Source: Cristatella mucedo (lineage: Eukaryota; Bryozoa; Phylactolaemata; Cristatellidae). Taken from it: a stretch of 64,000 nucleotides of DNA. The stretch is from NCBI GenBank assembly GCA_009760855.2, contig WPIO01000198.1, positions 353,692-417,691 of the forward strand. Direction: 5' to 3'. The position numbers were made by a program, and so were the translations under genes. Positions 1 to 11,458 of this stretch are shown piece by piece. Within the stretch, counting starts at the first letter, position 1; the number at the start of each line of letters is the position of its first letter. Under the pieces are notes generated by a model. It worked only from the letters and a program-made list of their open reading frames with translations. It made no database searches and was not told the DNA's origin.

Positions 1-690
1 TCGGTTTTTTGCGTTTTTTTCCCGTTCGCTTGCGCGCTGAGCGCTCTTTCGGGGGAAAGCGCTTCGCTACTTCGCCGCCGATGGCCAGCCAGTGGACGCC
101 GACGAGGCGACGCTCAGCGGACTCGCGTAGGTCGACGTTCGCTCCTGCGCGCTCGGCGTCAGCGCTCGCCCGGTCGGCTGGGCGCGGCAGCCTCCGTCGC
201 AAAAGGTCTACCGCTCTTCGCCGGCTCGCCAATGCCGAGCGGCGAAGAGGCGGCAGCGGCGGCGGCTCGCAAACAGCGTAGCTCAGCGACCGAGCGGCAG
301 AGCTGCCTGACGGCGGCGGAGGCGCGTGGCGGCGCTGCGAACGCCTTCTCGTTATCGGCTCGTGGTAGCAGCTGCGGCGGCGGCGCCGCTGTCGGCGCGA
401 GCTCCAGAGGGCGGCGTATACTAAACTCAAACTGACCGCAAGAGAACGCAAATTGCATTTCCTACTGAGATAGGGTGCTATATAGAGCGTCTTCGCGCGT
501 GTGCCTTTGCAAGCGGCAGAGCAGTCAGTAAATGTGGACACGTAGTTGTGTATACGTGCATGAGTGCGAGTGTGAATCAACATTTATGTGCGAGAGGCAG
601 CTGGGCGGAAAGCACATGTATGTATAGTGTAAAATGCCTAAATTCAAAGACATTGTTACACAAATATTTCAAATACACGAATATTAATGT
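1..690. other. GC-rich DNA without a recognisable gene
   Basis: Positions 1-430 are CpG-rich and open in several frames on both strands, as expected from base composition alone. The translations are Arg/Ala/Ser-rich with no domain. From about 430 to 690 the DNA is AT-richer and has no ORF. It could hold a promoter or untranslated exon, but nothing specific shows this. Confidence 0.4.
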
Positions 691-736
691 TTCATTTGTA
701 TAGTGCCCCATAAGAACTTAATATCTATCAAGTTCC
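690..736 (-). repeat. SINE family 2 tail fragment
   Basis: The string TTGTATAGTGCCCCATAAGA followed by AACTTAATATC is a diverged minus-strand copy of the tail also seen at 27,300-27,345, 15,948-15,985 and 19,640-19,690. That tail resembles the 3' end of LINE family 1 in this window. Confidence 0.5.
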
Positions 737-810
737 TTTCAATTGCCTCAGTTCTCGAGTCCATGACAGATGGTATTGAAGACGACTACCTTACCCTATC
801 TACTGGTGTC

Positions 811-997
<187 letters not shown>

Positions 998-1412
998 GTG
1001 TATGCACGCTAATATTTTGTAATGCTTCGGGATTATGAACAATGACATGGGCCGCTGATTTTGGACTGAGAACGACTTATGGAAATAGCTGTAACCAGCC
1101 AGCCTAGGGCAAGCGAAAATTGGCCGAAAGATCCCTCGGAAAATTTTGACTTTGATAGACAATTTCGGGATATTTCGTCAGCTGTAAAATACGTTTTGAG
1201 TATGTAGATGTAGAATGAGTGCGGCCGCCACGCGGTGGCTCTGGTGGTACCATCTCGAAGACGACGCAGGACGAGGCGAGCGCCGCCGCTGACCGTAAGA
1301 CCAGCAGGCGGTAGGTGGGAGCTGACACCGATGCTAGGCGGTCGGCTAGCGGCCATGCTTGGGGCGGGCTGCATGACATCCGCAAGCACTAGGGGGATGC
1401 TCTCCTGACCTA

Positions 1413-1451
1413 AAAAGAGAGACGGAGAGAGAGAGAAAGAGAGAGAAAGAT

Positions 1452-1496
<45 letters not shown>

Positions 1497-1560
1497 TACA
1501 AACAGACAAAGACAAAAGACAAAGAGGCATAGAGACAGAGAGAGAAAGAGGCAGACACAG
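1413..1560. repeat. (GA)n / (CAGA)n microsatellite
   Basis: GA-rich tract with about eleven consecutive CAGA units near 1,458-1,495, then degenerate purine repeats. The opposite-strand Leu/Ser/Val-Cys ORFs are repeat artefacts. Confidence 0.95.
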
Positions 1561-2010
1561 TTATTACGCAGCGATTGCTGAGCGGATGTGGATGTGCTCG
1601 AGCCTGGTGCATGGCTCGTGCATGCTGTGCTCAAGCGTTCATGTGCCTTGGATCAGTGGGTCAGAGCGATTGGGTGGCATGTGCGTGAATGAGAGTTCGA
1701 GGCTCGAAATCAGTTCTTTCCCTTGGAGGCCTCGAGTCTTGGAAAAATTAGGGAACAATCAAGGCGACGCCTCCCTGTCGCTAGGGTTCGAAACGCCGTG
1801 ACCCGACACGGAGCGACGGACGGGCCGTGCATGCCAGGCTGCTGTCCTGCGGCCTCTGCTGGCGTAGCCGGTTGCGGCATCACTCGCTCGCTCAGTCATC
1901 GATCACTCGCTCGCTCAGTCATCATGGCTTGCTCGAGGGCGAAGAGTTCTGAGCTCCTTGCTCGACGCATGCGCACGTCGATCGCTTCTGCAGTTCGCCA
2001 CCTGTATGTA
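1561..2010. other. Unique DNA, no gene seen
   Basis: No domain, splice structure or RNA gene is visible. A short tandem duplication of about 23 nt (CACTCGCTCGCTCAGTCAT with small spacers) lies near 1,880-1,922. Confidence 0.4.
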
Positions 2011-2011
2011 A

Positions 2012-2330
2012 TGTAAGGTATCTCCATCTGTAACTCCACAAAGCCATACAGAATATGTGATGTTACGCAGTAGAGCATTGTGTTGCTCACTCGAAGCCTA
2101 AGCGGCTTTCGGTACGCATTCGGTGGTCAACAGACTTCGTCTCATGCAACAAAAAGAAAGTGGGAAGCATGGCAGAGTCAGAAGAGCAGTTGAGGTAGTA
2201 TCATAGAAGTAGCAGCTCAGGACCGCTGAAAGGATGCCATAGTCGGCAGCAGGAGAGTAGTTATCATTTCGTAAGAATCGTGGAAGCGAGTTCCATAGTC
2301 TAGACCTGAAGACTTAGAGCTTATGTCGCC
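2012..2330 (-). mobile_element. LINE family 2, 3' end fragment (reverse)
   Basis: The reverse complement matches the region downstream of the reverse-transcriptase ORF at 40,957-41,085 and 38,880-39,030: a stretch reading as GTAACTCCACAAAG on this strand, the AGCCTAAGCGGCTTTCGGTA segment, and the part near the ORF stop. Only non-coding 3' sequence and the extreme ORF end remain. It is a 5'-truncated dead copy, typical of aborted target-primed reverse transcription. Confidence 0.8.
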
Positions 2331-2675
2331 AACGTTATTTAAGCGGAGGAATGGAACAGCTGCCTGCAGCTCTTACCTTTGTGAGCTTTGACGCTGGCCA
2401 CGAGCTCCTGCATGGGCGAGGAGAGCCCTCTCCTGCCCCGAGAGTGCGCAGAAACTGCAGCAGCTGTGCTGACCAGCTTGAAAGTCTCGCTAAGCAGATC
2501 AGTAAAGGTCGGTTCGTTAGCAGGGCTCAGCGGTTGGGGGTGATGGCGGCGCTGGCGGTGGTGGTGACGGCGTCGGTGGTTGAGGTCGTGACGGCGGTGG
2601 CTGGGCGACAGCGGTGGCGGCGGCAGCGGACACTAGATGTATCCGATCGACTCTGGCGGCGCCCGATGGTGATTG

Positions 2676-3086
2676 ATAATAATAATAATAATAATAACGC
2701 ACTTGATAAAGCGCCCTCAGAGAACTTAATCTCTTTCTGGGCGATTTTAATTTGCTGCAAAGGGATATGCAATTGAATGGTAAGAAAAATAATGCTTGAA
2801 AAGCAAACAAAATGAATAACATGGTTAGGGGTGACATGCACAGGGTCAGCATGCAAATGTGGTTAGTGGCAGCATGCACAGTGTCAGCACGCATAAGCAC
2901 ATCAAGGATGAATCACAGGGACCCACTAAATGCTGCCCTAAATAGGTGTATTTTAAGTTCCTTTTAAATGTGGTCAGGTCAGGGGATGTTCTAACGCAGG
3001 TCGGGAGGGAGTTCCAGGCTTTGGGAGCATATGAACTAAATGCACGGTCTCCAAAGGATTTGAGGTTTGTACAAGGTTGCTAGTTG
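2676..3086 (-). mobile_element. LINE family 1, 3' end fragment (reverse)
   Basis: Begins with an AAT-repeat tail (2,677-2,697) and AAAGCGCCCTCAGAGAACTT, the reverse complement of the family-1 3' end. It extends into the last part of the reverse-transcriptase ORF, where the reversed sequence encodes the AWNSLP-type segment at about 3,005-3,035. It is the same family as the copies at 35.6-37.8 kb and inside the Polinton. Confidence 0.88.
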
Positions 3087-4580
3087 AATCGCTGCGATTG
3101 ATTCTAATTGCCCCGCTGCTGCTGCGGTACGTTCGCGTTATTATAAGTATAATTGAATTAATTCGTGTAATTATGTTGCAGGTGCGAACTGAACCCATTA
3201 TTAAAGACGCGGTCAAGCTTTACTGTTGCGAGATGCCCGGAGGTTCGTTGGCTCGCTCTGCTCTCTGCCCTCTGCCCTACATGCTCTGCTCGACGAGCCG
3301 CACGGAGGTTTTAACTTTAGTTTCCACTCGGCTTGTACACGGCCGACGGGTTGTTAAAGGGCCTTGTCAGCCGGGTGGCGAAGTATTTTTTTCATTAGCA
3401 GCACCCGCAGGCTAGGCGTTTCGGTCGGCTCAAGTCTATGCGACCTTGACCCTGAAAGTGGGGCCGCTTTCTCAGCGAGACGCTAGCCAAAGGTGTGCCG
3501 CCCAGCGTTAAGCCGGCGAGGAGCCGTCAAACCGCGACCTTGCCCTGGGGCCACTCAGGAGTACCGCGCCATCGCTGTACTCCTGAGCAGAACTCAACTG
3601 CCGAGGTGATGCCGGCGTATTTATAGCACGCTATCCTCGGAGGAGCGTGCACATGATGCCAAACGAAGAGGCGAATGTCGCAACGATCGGATATGGCGCT
3701 GTCGAATGCCGCAGCGAGCGAGCGCGCGCGTAGGTAGGTACTCGGGCAGCAGACAGATCATTGCAAAGAGGAATGAAAGGATTGCTGCTGCTGCTGAGAG
3801 CGCGTGCCGATCGGCAGCGGCAACGCACTAAGCTGTCGCGCGAGGCGCTGCCGTGCGGCTGCTGCCGCCCGAAGCCTCCGCTATAGGAGACCGCTCCGCT
3901 GGTGCTAGCAGGCGAACTTCCGTTGCTAAGAAAACAGAGGAATCTCCCGGCAGTTAGTAGACGCAGCGTTGGTAGACGAAGCGCTAGTTAGCAGCGACTC
4001 TAGCAATTCTATTGCCCCAGTCGCGCTTTCTCGTTTGGTTTTCCCACAACCAAGCGTTTCGCAGCTGCGGCCGCCGGCACGGTCGGCCAACGGCCGGCGG
4101 CTGGCGGAAAGTTCAATGAACTAGCGTACAAACTAAATAAGAGGTTGGCTGATTCAGCAGATTCCGCATTTATCACGCGACAGGAGAGCCTTAACAACGG
4201 CTATCGCCACCGCCGCCGCTGCTGCTTTAATGCTGTGGGCATTAAAGGATCGTCCGTCCGCTGCAGGACTCGAGCTGCCCGCGAGGCAGGGTTATGACGT
4301 GCTAACGCCCCAAACCCTTGGCTAAAACCCGGCGGCCTCCAACTTCATGACGCTAAAGGAACTCGCTTGAACGTGAACGAAGAGTGCTCACCGCCCGGAA
4401 GTACCCCGTTTATAACCATCCCGAGCTCTCTCGCCGATTTATTGGTTTTTATGTGATAGCCGGAAGTCCGCTCGCTAGAAATGCCGGTCTGTGTTGGTGT
4501 GAGCTCATTTTTGGTAAAGGCAACCCCTTCAGCGGTCGCCTTAGGACGTTTTAAAATACTGCACAATTTTTGATAAGAAT
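3087..4580. other. Host DNA, no gene seen
   Basis: Mixed GC-rich sequence. Several short ORFs overlap on both strands but none shows a domain or a pair of convincing splice sites. Positions 3,700-3,900 are CpG-rich and could be promoter-like. Confidence 0.35.
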
Positions 4581-4589
4581 ACAACTATT

Positions 4590-4750
4590 CGTATGACTTG
4601 GCCCCGAGTCTTCGCCCAGGTGTCTCGCTCTTCACGATAAAAATCGTGGGTTCGAGTCATGCAGCGGGCGATCCTGTATTGTCCACTGCAAGCGGTGATG
4701 GTAGCCATTTCGGCTCTTCTATTGTTAAATAAATGAGGCTGTTGAATCAG
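4590..4750 (+). mobile_element. tRNA-derived SINE, family 1
   Basis: A pol III B-box-like GGGTTCGAGTC lies at 4,648-4,658. The shared body follows (CGGGCGATCCTGTATTGTCC, ACTGCAAGCGGTGATGGTAG, CGGCTCTTC) and then the end motif GAGGCTGTTGAATCAGCT. The same body occurs at 6,838-7,022 (reverse) and 8,268-8,450. The tRNA-like head is diverged, so it is not a functional tRNA gene. Confidence 0.8.
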
Positions 4751-4866
4751 CTAGCATTACCTTATGACTGTAGGATAGTTTTATTTTGATATATTTAAAT
4801 TAGCTAAAACATGAATACTGCTCCCATGATAATAACGTCTGAGCTCGTCGACTCTCCATTCGTATA

Positions 4867-4897
<31 letters not shown>

Positions 4898-4975
4898 TCC
4901 AAATTAATATATATATATAATTTAATGTAAATATAATTACAATAAATTATACAAAATGAATTATATATAGGATAT
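4867..4975. repeat. (TA)n microsatellite and AT-rich block
   Basis: TA alternation at 4,868-4,894 and 4,908-4,918 within a strongly AT-rich stretch without ORFs. Confidence 0.9.
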
Positions 4976-5105
4976 TATAAAGTTGAACTACCAGCCTTAG
5001 TTAGAAAACCCCACAGGCGTAGCCACAGTACCCGAAATAGAGATAGAGAGACATTGACAGAAGCGGAGACGGAGACAGAGGCAGAAACAGAGATACCGAT
5101 TGAGA

Positions 5106-5106
5106 G

Positions 5107-5157
<51 letters not shown>

Positions 5158-5200
5158 AAGAGAGAGAGAGAGGGGGGAGAGAGACGGAGAGAGAGAGGAT
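5106..5200. repeat. (GA)n microsatellite
   Basis: About 60 nt of pure GA flanked by imperfect GAGACA and GGGA units. Opposite-strand Ser-Leu ORFs are artefacts. Confidence 0.95.
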
Positions 5201-5339
5201 TCCGTAATTTTGTCGCTATAAGGCAAGCCAAAGACGACCACGACCACGCTCAAGAACCACGAACCGGCTCGGCGCTGCAGCGGCGCCGAATCACTTGGTT
5301 ACAGCAGACATATATTGGCGGGAAATCCTCAGCTTCCGG

Positions 5340-5500
5340 TCAGGCGTTGATGTATATATGTATGTTTAGATGAAGTCTCTTGGCTACCGAATGCATTGCG
5401 AAAGCCGATTAGACTGCAAGAGGGCCATGTTCTATTGCATATCACCCGCATAGTCTTCGTGGTTTTGTGGAGCTACAGACGGAGACACGTATGTGTGTGC
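5340..5500 (+). mobile_element. LINE family 2, 3' terminal fragment
   Basis: Contains GATGAAGTCTCTTGGCTACC, CGAAAGCCGATTAG and TTTTGTGGAGCTACAGACGG, matching the region downstream of the reverse-transcriptase ORF near 40,955-41,085. It ends just upstream of the TSP1 exon of gene A, so it sits in the preceding intron. Confidence 0.75.
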
Positions 5501-5554
5501 ATTCATGTAGTGCATTCATACTCGAAGTAGGTCGGAGGTGCGGCTCTCTTTCAG

Positions 5555-5725
5555 CCTGCAGTTGGGGCGCCTGGTCCGATTGCTCGGTGACCTGTGGCCA
5601 GCGTGCTGGCTACCGTAAGAGGATCTACGTCGCCACCGACAGCGACCGGCACGGCACTTGCACCGACCAGCCGGAAGGATTCGACAACGTGACCATTTGC
5701 GCTGCCGGCGGTGACTGCTGGGAAG
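5555..5725 (+). CDS. Gene A: thrombospondin type-1 module exon (phase 1/1)
   Basis: This 171-nt exon encodes one TSP1 repeat, an extracellular disulphide-bonded adhesion module. The acceptor is the pyrimidine-rich CTCTCTTTCAG at 5,544-5,554 and the donor is GAAG|GTAGG after 5,725. The protein shows WGAWSDCSVTCG. WxxW is a known C-mannosylation motif and CSxTCG a known O-fucosylation motif. Six cysteines follow the usual order, ending TIC...GDC, with an NVT sequon. The exon breaks a Gly codon after its first base, which fits the GT that opens the exon at 11,459. The matching exon of gene B has exactly the same length and phases. Upstream exons with signal peptide and further modules are not seen and may lie left of the window. 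I infer a cell-surface receptor or adhesion protein. Confidence in the module is high and in the gene model moderate. Confidence 0.88.
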
Positions 5726-6294
5726 GTAGGTTGCTGCTGAGCGCGAATTTCGCAGGACGTTGGAGCGGAGACGGCGCCGCTGCGCTACTAGAGAGCCACT
5801 GCAGAGCTCAGAGCCGAGGCTGAGTACATCCAAATCCTGCAACGCGTTCGTGCAACTCGCTCTGAGACTCGCTGTCTCAGGCACTCGGACACTCGCTGTC
5901 TCACCCACTCAGCAGGCGGCACAGCCGGCGAAGAGCGAGCGGGAGGGTTTAGTCGGTCACTCTGCGCCGGCCACGCGAGCTGGAAAGGCTAGTCCATGCT
6001 ATAGTGACTACAGATCGCCACTCCCACCAGATCCTCGGAGCTTGCTCGTGGAAGTGGCGATCTCAAGTCTTGCTTGGCGTCAGGAAGCGCCGGCTTTACT
6101 GTAGCTCGAAGCCCACCTTAGCGCCGAATATTGTGCAAGCGGCGCGATCAGCAACAGCGAACTTGCGAAAGCACCAAAAAGAAGTGCGTATCGCAGTGCT
6201 ACTGCAAAGTAATTCAGACAGACATCACTTCAGACAGACTTGTTAACGCTCATAGCAGCTCAAACTAATGACTCGCCGCCCGGCAGCCCATCGT

Positions 6295-6352
6295 CAGAGA
6301 GAGAAAGAGAGAAAAAGAGAGAGGGAGAGAAAGAGAGAGAGAGAGAGAGAGG

Positions 6353-6428
<76 letters not shown>
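6295..6428. repeat. (GA)n microsatellite
   Basis: GA tract of about 130 nt with a few AAGA and GGGA interruptions. Confidence 0.96.
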
Positions 6429-6431
<3 letters not shown>

Positions 6432-6837
6432 TTAGTCAGAGACAGAAACAGAGAGACACAGATAAGCAGACAGACTAAGAAACAGAGAGACAGAGGAAGA
6501 AATTTCTCGGACTCTTCATAGGCCAGATCGAAGTTATTATCAACTCGGGTACCCCAAATATAGAGCGCTGCCCGTCCGCCTACTTATCGTGGCTATACAC
6601 GCACTGCTCGCACCGAGTCAGTGGCTAAGCTCAACGGTCATTATCGTGGGGCATTGCAGCCCGATCAATTGTAAGAAACCCTTGACGCAAAAACACGAAG
6701 GCTCACAAACAGGAAGAGTGCGTGCATAAAAGAGAAGACCAGATCAAGTGAAATTGCAGGTTCCTTCTCGGTCGCTCTTTGCCAGCCGAAACGCGGCCAT
6801 CGTAGCGGCTATGGCGATTTGCTTACCGTCTACAAAG

Positions 6838-7022
6838 ATTATTTTAATAAATAAAGAAACATCAGCTGATTCAACAGCCTCTTTTATTTAGCCACAGAAG
6901 AGCCTTTACGGCTATCAGTGCCGATTGCAGTGGCAATAATTAATCTCCCACAGCAGGATTCGAACTCACGACCTCGGGACTCAGGTCGTGAAAAGCAACC
7001 ACATCACCTAGCGTGCCAACAC
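6838..7022 (-). mobile_element. tRNA-derived SINE, family 1 (reverse)
   Basis: On the minus strand the copy has an A-box-like TGGCACGCTAGG (7,018 to 7,007), a B-box-like GAGTTCGAATCC (6,967 to 6,956), the shared GCCACTGCAATCGGCACTGA and GGCTCTTC body, and the end motif GAGGCTGTTGAATCAGCTGA. The order and spacing of the A and B boxes are those of a tRNA-derived pol III promoter. It is about 180 bp and probably nearly full length. Confidence 0.88.
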
Positions 7023-8267
7023 GGCATCTTGCCTGGCTCTCGCCGAAATGATTGAAAACGAAGACTTGCACTAGCTATGCTGGGCATACGCTGGTTCGTG
7101 GATAGTTGAAAAGGCCCAATAGCAAGAGAGAGCTAGCGGAGTCTCGCTATTCCCGAAACTTTCTCGACCACAATATCTCCCAACCTCTCAGTCTTCTCTC
7201 AACCACATTATTTGATCCAATCACATACGCACAATTAAGGTCACAGTCACCAAGGTAGTCGAACCGGCAGTGGCCCAGCTTACATCATCCAACATGTCGA
7301 GATTTGATGAGAAATTAAATGCTCCGAGCTTTGATTACAATTTGCACGTTACATTTCACAGTGCATACTTTGAATCCACTATGTGTGCTTCATCTCGGGC
7401 AATGCGTAGCTATCAACAGCGATTTTCCGGGTAAATACGGAATAAATACAAGCCATTACAATCAGTCTCAAATCACCGAAAATAGGCTAGGAAGAGCTTC
7501 AATCTTTCTTAAGTTTTACAGCGAACACTATTATATGCACAGCCACGCCATCTCAACCAATCACGTTCGTAGAATAGCATGGCAATCGGAAGCAATGGCC
7601 CAGGCCTATACTGTAATCCGTGGTAAATTGACCCACAAATAGGGTCTGCTGCAAATAGACATAATAAGCATGCGATTAGTTGAGAGTAAGTGCTTGCCCT
7701 TTAAACGAAGTGGGTTGTAGTACGTATTCAAAATTGAGCATTAAGAAATCGATTTCGTGGCATTCGTAGCGGAATGCAGTGCATTGCGGTACTGGCCACG
7801 GTCACTGCAGTCAATTGCAGTGCATTGCATGAGAATGCTCGAGGCAATTGCAGTGAAACTTTGCGAGTGCACTGTAAGCCAAGAGTAGAGCAATGTGCAA
7901 TCATAATTACAGCTTCTAGTATACGCTTTCTGTTCGTTTTGCCTTGGATTGTGGAGGATTTCAAAGTTCGGGACCGTGCGGCCGTAGGAAGTTGATTGAA
8001 GGGCATCGCCTGAGAGCGGGCACGAAAAACAGTGCGAATTTTTGTGGGTTTGAACTTTGAACTGAACTGTGTCTTAAATGCAATGTGAATTGAAGCTTAG
8101 CGTTGGTTGACGATTATTAGCAGTGGATTAGGGTGCTGCCCAGGCCATTTCAGGGACTGCCGTGCCTTGCTAGAGTGCATGGATACGCAATGGCTTGAAT
8201 TGACATATATGTGCACATAACACAGTGCGCTTTTATATATAATAAAAACTACAGCTTTACGCAATCT

Positions 8268-8450
8268 TGGTGAGCCGTAATGGCACACTAGGTAAGGCAG
8301 TTGCTTTCATGACCTCGATCCCGAGGTCGTGGGTTCGATTCCTGTGGTGGGCGATTCTTTATCGCCACTGCAAGCGGTGGTGATAGCCGTAAAGGCTCTT
8401 CTTTCGCTATACAAAAAGATGCTGTTTAAGCAGCTACGATTTTTCTTTTC
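8268..8450 (+). mobile_element. tRNA-derived SINE, family 1
   Basis: A-box-like TGGCACACTAGG at 8,281-8,292 and B-box GGTTCGATTCC at 8,332-8,342, separated by about 40 nt. The shared body (GGGCGATTC, CACTGCAAGCGGTGGTGATA, GCCGTAAAGGCTCTTC) and a GCTGTTTAAGCAGCT end follow. This is the best-preserved pol III promoter of the family here. Confidence 0.88.
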
Positions 8451-8749
8451 TTAATATATTTCTAGTCATTTTACAGTGGATTCCTGTATTTCTCCGGGCT
8501 GTTTCAGTCGATTGCAGCGCGTTACGTGAGAATGCCAATGCCGATAAAAGGGAAATTGTGAGAGTACGGAAAGTTTACTGTAATATTTAATCAAAAAGGA
8601 GCGTTTTGCAGCTGATCTCTATAGCTTTTCGGCGGAATGTGGTGGACTGCGGTAGTGGCGCGCGGGTCACTGCAATCAATTGCAGTGGACTTCGCGCGAG
8701 AAAAGCGTGAGCGTGTCGGTGAACGCTTGCAAAATAGCATAGCTTGTTG

Positions 8750-8784
<35 letters not shown>

Positions 8785-8785
8785 G
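8750..8785. repeat. (TA)n microsatellite
   Basis: Alternating TA with one ACG interruption. Confidence 0.93.
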
Positions 8786-9845
8786 TATATTATTATCACT
8801 ATATATTGCAATATAGGTCTTGCATTCAATGCTAGTTTGAGCTTTGCGCGGCCAATTTTTGGAGGATTCGAGGTGGCCTAAAGTGGCCTTGCGGTGAATT
8901 GCGGTACAGGCCTCTGTCTGTGCAGCCCATTTGCATGAGGGCGCCTGAGCGAAATGGCGCCGACGCTGTCCTGTCGATTTTTAGCTCAACTGAGTGGAGT
9001 GCGGCGGGTTGCGGTATTTTGTCACTACCCCCTTCCCCCGTCCGATCGCGTGAAGAATCTGCTCCCCTCGTACGAAGCGGCGCTGTCGCGACCCAGAGCC
9101 AGAGTCGAAGCCTGCGCCAGCGCCGGAGCCGTAGCGATGCTGCTACGTACGACTAGTGTGAATGTACTAGCTGAAGTACCTGAGTGTCAGCTGCTGTAAG
9201 CTTGCCGACGAGTCTGACAGAAGTCACTTGCCTTACGAGCGGTGTAATAAAGAATAAATTACTAGCGAAGTCGCTAATTCGGCGTTTCCGTCTGCTCCGG
9301 TTGGAGGATTTCGAGAACCGCGCCGTCGCCGTTTGGCGCGAGCATCAGATACACAAACCTACGTATAGCATTAGGTTCGTCCGTACGCGTCATGCCGCCA
9401 CGCGACCCGGTCGGGCTCCCGCAGACAGAACATGTCGGCACTCGCCGCCATTTGAGTTGATTTCGCAGTCGTGAGAGACTGCCGCTGCTCTCCAAAGGCT
9501 TAGCGCCCGCAAGGTCACCCACAAGGTCACGAGATCGTGAGATCCGCACAAAAAAGAGTGGCTCTTTAACAGCTCTAAAAGTTCGATAATCGTGTCAAGT
9601 GCATTAAAATCCTATTGGGGAGCGGACAGTGCATGGAGCGTGCACACCCTAGAACGCCATCCGCACTTCCAGCCTTTCCGGGTCAGCCTAATAAGTGGCT
9701 GCGCCCTCCGGAGAAGCAGAGCGTGCACAGCGAGTCGCTCGCTCCGAAGACGTGTTGCCGACCGACAAGCGTCCGCCAGAGTCGCTCTCGCTGAGCGCCA
9801 GATACAAACCCTCCCGTCTGGTTTTTCGAAGGGACGCTGCAGACG

Positions 9846-9850
9846 CGAGA

Positions 9851-9888
<38 letters not shown>
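9846..9888. repeat. (GA)n microsatellite
   Basis: GA tract of about 40 nt with one GGG interruption. Confidence 0.93.
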
Positions 9889-9889
<1 letters not shown>

Positions 9890-10187
9890 TTTCTCATTCG
9901 GTCGCTCTGTGACGGCGCTGCTGACGCAATGCTGGGAAGCGCCAGCCGATTGTAGCTGTAGCCATTGCTGCTTATTGCCTACATATTGTAAGCCTATTGC
10001 TGCCAACTGAATGTTAGCAGCGTCCACAAAAGGCTCGCCTTCTTAAATGCCGGAAGTTGAGAGCTGCTTAGTGCGACTTTTGAGCGCATTTTAAGAGGCG
10101 CGTCTTTGGCTTACCATTTCTTAACCAAAGGATGCTGGAATTAATTTTGCCTGAATTCCCGCTCCCCACGGGACTGCAACGCTGAGC

Positions 10188-10229
10188 GGAGGAGGAGGAG
10201 GAGGAGGAGGAGGAGGAGGAGGAGGAGGA
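10188..10229. repeat. (GGA)n trinucleotide repeat
   Basis: Fourteen consecutive GGA/GAG units, inside the gene A intron. Confidence 0.95.
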
Positions 10230-10703
10230 ACTACACGAAACTACTTCGTTTTTAAATAGAATCCCATCTTGCCTGGTGTTCCCCTGTGGAGGCAAAACGC
10301 AGAGCGGCTCGCGAAACATTTTATAGTTTGGAAGAGTCGTTATCCACTCTGCAACGAAAATACACTACTCTCCTTCAAAGGAAATCGTCAGCATTTCTGG
10401 AAGTAGACCCCAACAATTCAATCCACCACTCAGGGGCTCCGTGTCGAACGATTATTCTTCAGCCGGTCGTAGAAATGTGCTGCGTCTCATTTTAGCAGAG
10501 CCTGCATTTCCGCGGCATTTATCGGTGGAACGCCGCCCGCAGGCTTCGGTAAAAGTCGTTGGTACAGCAACCGGCCGATCCATTTAAGAGGTGTGCCCGA
10601 GGGTGAGCGAGCCCGCCAGGAGCGAATTGGTTTATCCTTCCGCTCGAGAATAATGCCCCGACGCAGAAAACAAAGCGCGCGCCTCCCAGAAAAGCTCTTT
10701 AGC

Positions 10704-10796
10704 TCCTTTATAATAATAACAATAATAATAATGATAATAATGCGCTTGATAAAGCGCCCTCAGAGAACTCAATCTCCTTTAAAAGTCCGCCAGTCA
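10704..10796 (-). mobile_element. LINE family 1, short 3' terminus (reverse)
   Basis: ATAATAATAA tail (10,711-10,741) followed by CTTGATAAAGCGCCCTCAGA and GAACTCAATCTC, the reverse complement of the family-1 3' end. Only about 60 nt of element plus tail remain. Confidence 0.8.
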
Positions 10797-11398
10797 TCAA
10801 TTAGCGAGGTTTTGCAGAGGCGCGGAAGGCGCCTCTCACCGATCTAACTTAGCCTGGCGGAGAACAAAGTGCGTGTCGAGTGCGCTAAGATTGCGTGATC
10901 GCATCTTCAGGTAGAGACGACGTAGCAGGTAGGCGTTCAGCTTCGCCGTATCGCAGCAGCCGTTAGAGTTAGATACTTAAAAAAAATTAACGCTTCCGAG
11001 TTCAAGTTCTCATTTCGGCAATAAACGGTATTTGGCCAGAGGAAAGACGGCGTCAAATGAAATATAACATCAGCACGATCGGCAGAATTAAAGCCCGCGA
11101 CCAGAATCTAGCCCCTCAGTGCGGCGGTACGAGCGAGCTTAGCAAGGTTCTTGCTGGCTGGCAAGAAATCCAGCGATTGCACTTGGACGCAGGAGCGCAC
11201 ATGCACCGTAATATATGTGCGTCACATGAGAATGTCGGACTCGCACTGTCTTCACGCTAACGATCAGCAGTGGCACGACAACACTGTCACAACCTGTCTT
11301 GCTCTAAATAACTCAGCTTCGGCTCGCACCGCCGTGCAGGCACCGGCGGCGCTCGGGCGTTGCTGCGCGACCGCTTCGCGACGCCGCAGCTCGAGCTC

Positions 11399-11436
<38 letters not shown>
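11399..11436. repeat. (GCT)n trinucleotide repeat beside a splice acceptor
   Basis: About twelve GCT units, 22 nt upstream of the exon at 11,459. In the transcribed strand it lies in the polypyrimidine/branch-point zone. A CAG acceptor ends at 11,458. Confidence 0.93.
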
Positions 11437-11438
<2 letters not shown>

Positions 11439-11458
11439 GCTTCGCACCGCCGACGCAG

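Larger units (their letters stand above)
7740..9050 (+). repeat. Degenerate dispersed direct repeats rich in ATTGCAGTG
   Basis: Related segments near 7,755-7,880, 8,470-8,590, 8,625-8,725 and 8,870-9,040 share short words such as TTGCGGTA, GTCACTGCA, TCAATTGCAGTG and GAGAATGC in similar order. They look like diverged copies of one unit interrupted by the SINE at 8.27-8.45 kb. No ORF is conserved among them. Confidence 0.55.
5726..11458 (+). other. Intron of gene A (5.7 kb) filled with repeats
   Basis: Inferred from matching phase-1 junctions at 5,725/5,726 and 11,458/11,459. It holds SINEs, GA and TA microsatellites, the degenerate repeats at 7.74-9.05 kb, a GGA tract and a LINE 3' fragment. 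I see no convincing exon inside it. The candidates at 5,760-6,240 and 9,590-9,960 are compositionally open but without domains. An additional exon between the two named ones cannot be excluded. Confidence 0.6.

Noticed and set aside
1410-1634. Minus-strand Leu/Ser/Val-Cys-rich ORFs
   Set aside because: Opposite strand of GA and CAGA repeats; the same applies to ORFs at 5.0-5.25, 6.3, 9.85, 15.1-15.35 and 25.0-25.3 kb.
8281-8342. A functional tRNA gene
   Set aside because: A and B boxes are present, but acceptor and anticodon stems do not fold properly and the same unit recurs as a SINE.
9592-10027. ORFs around 9.6-10.0 kb as an exon of gene A
   Set aside because: Frames are open on both strands around a GA tract; no TSP1-like cysteines, and no phase-compatible splice pair is evident.
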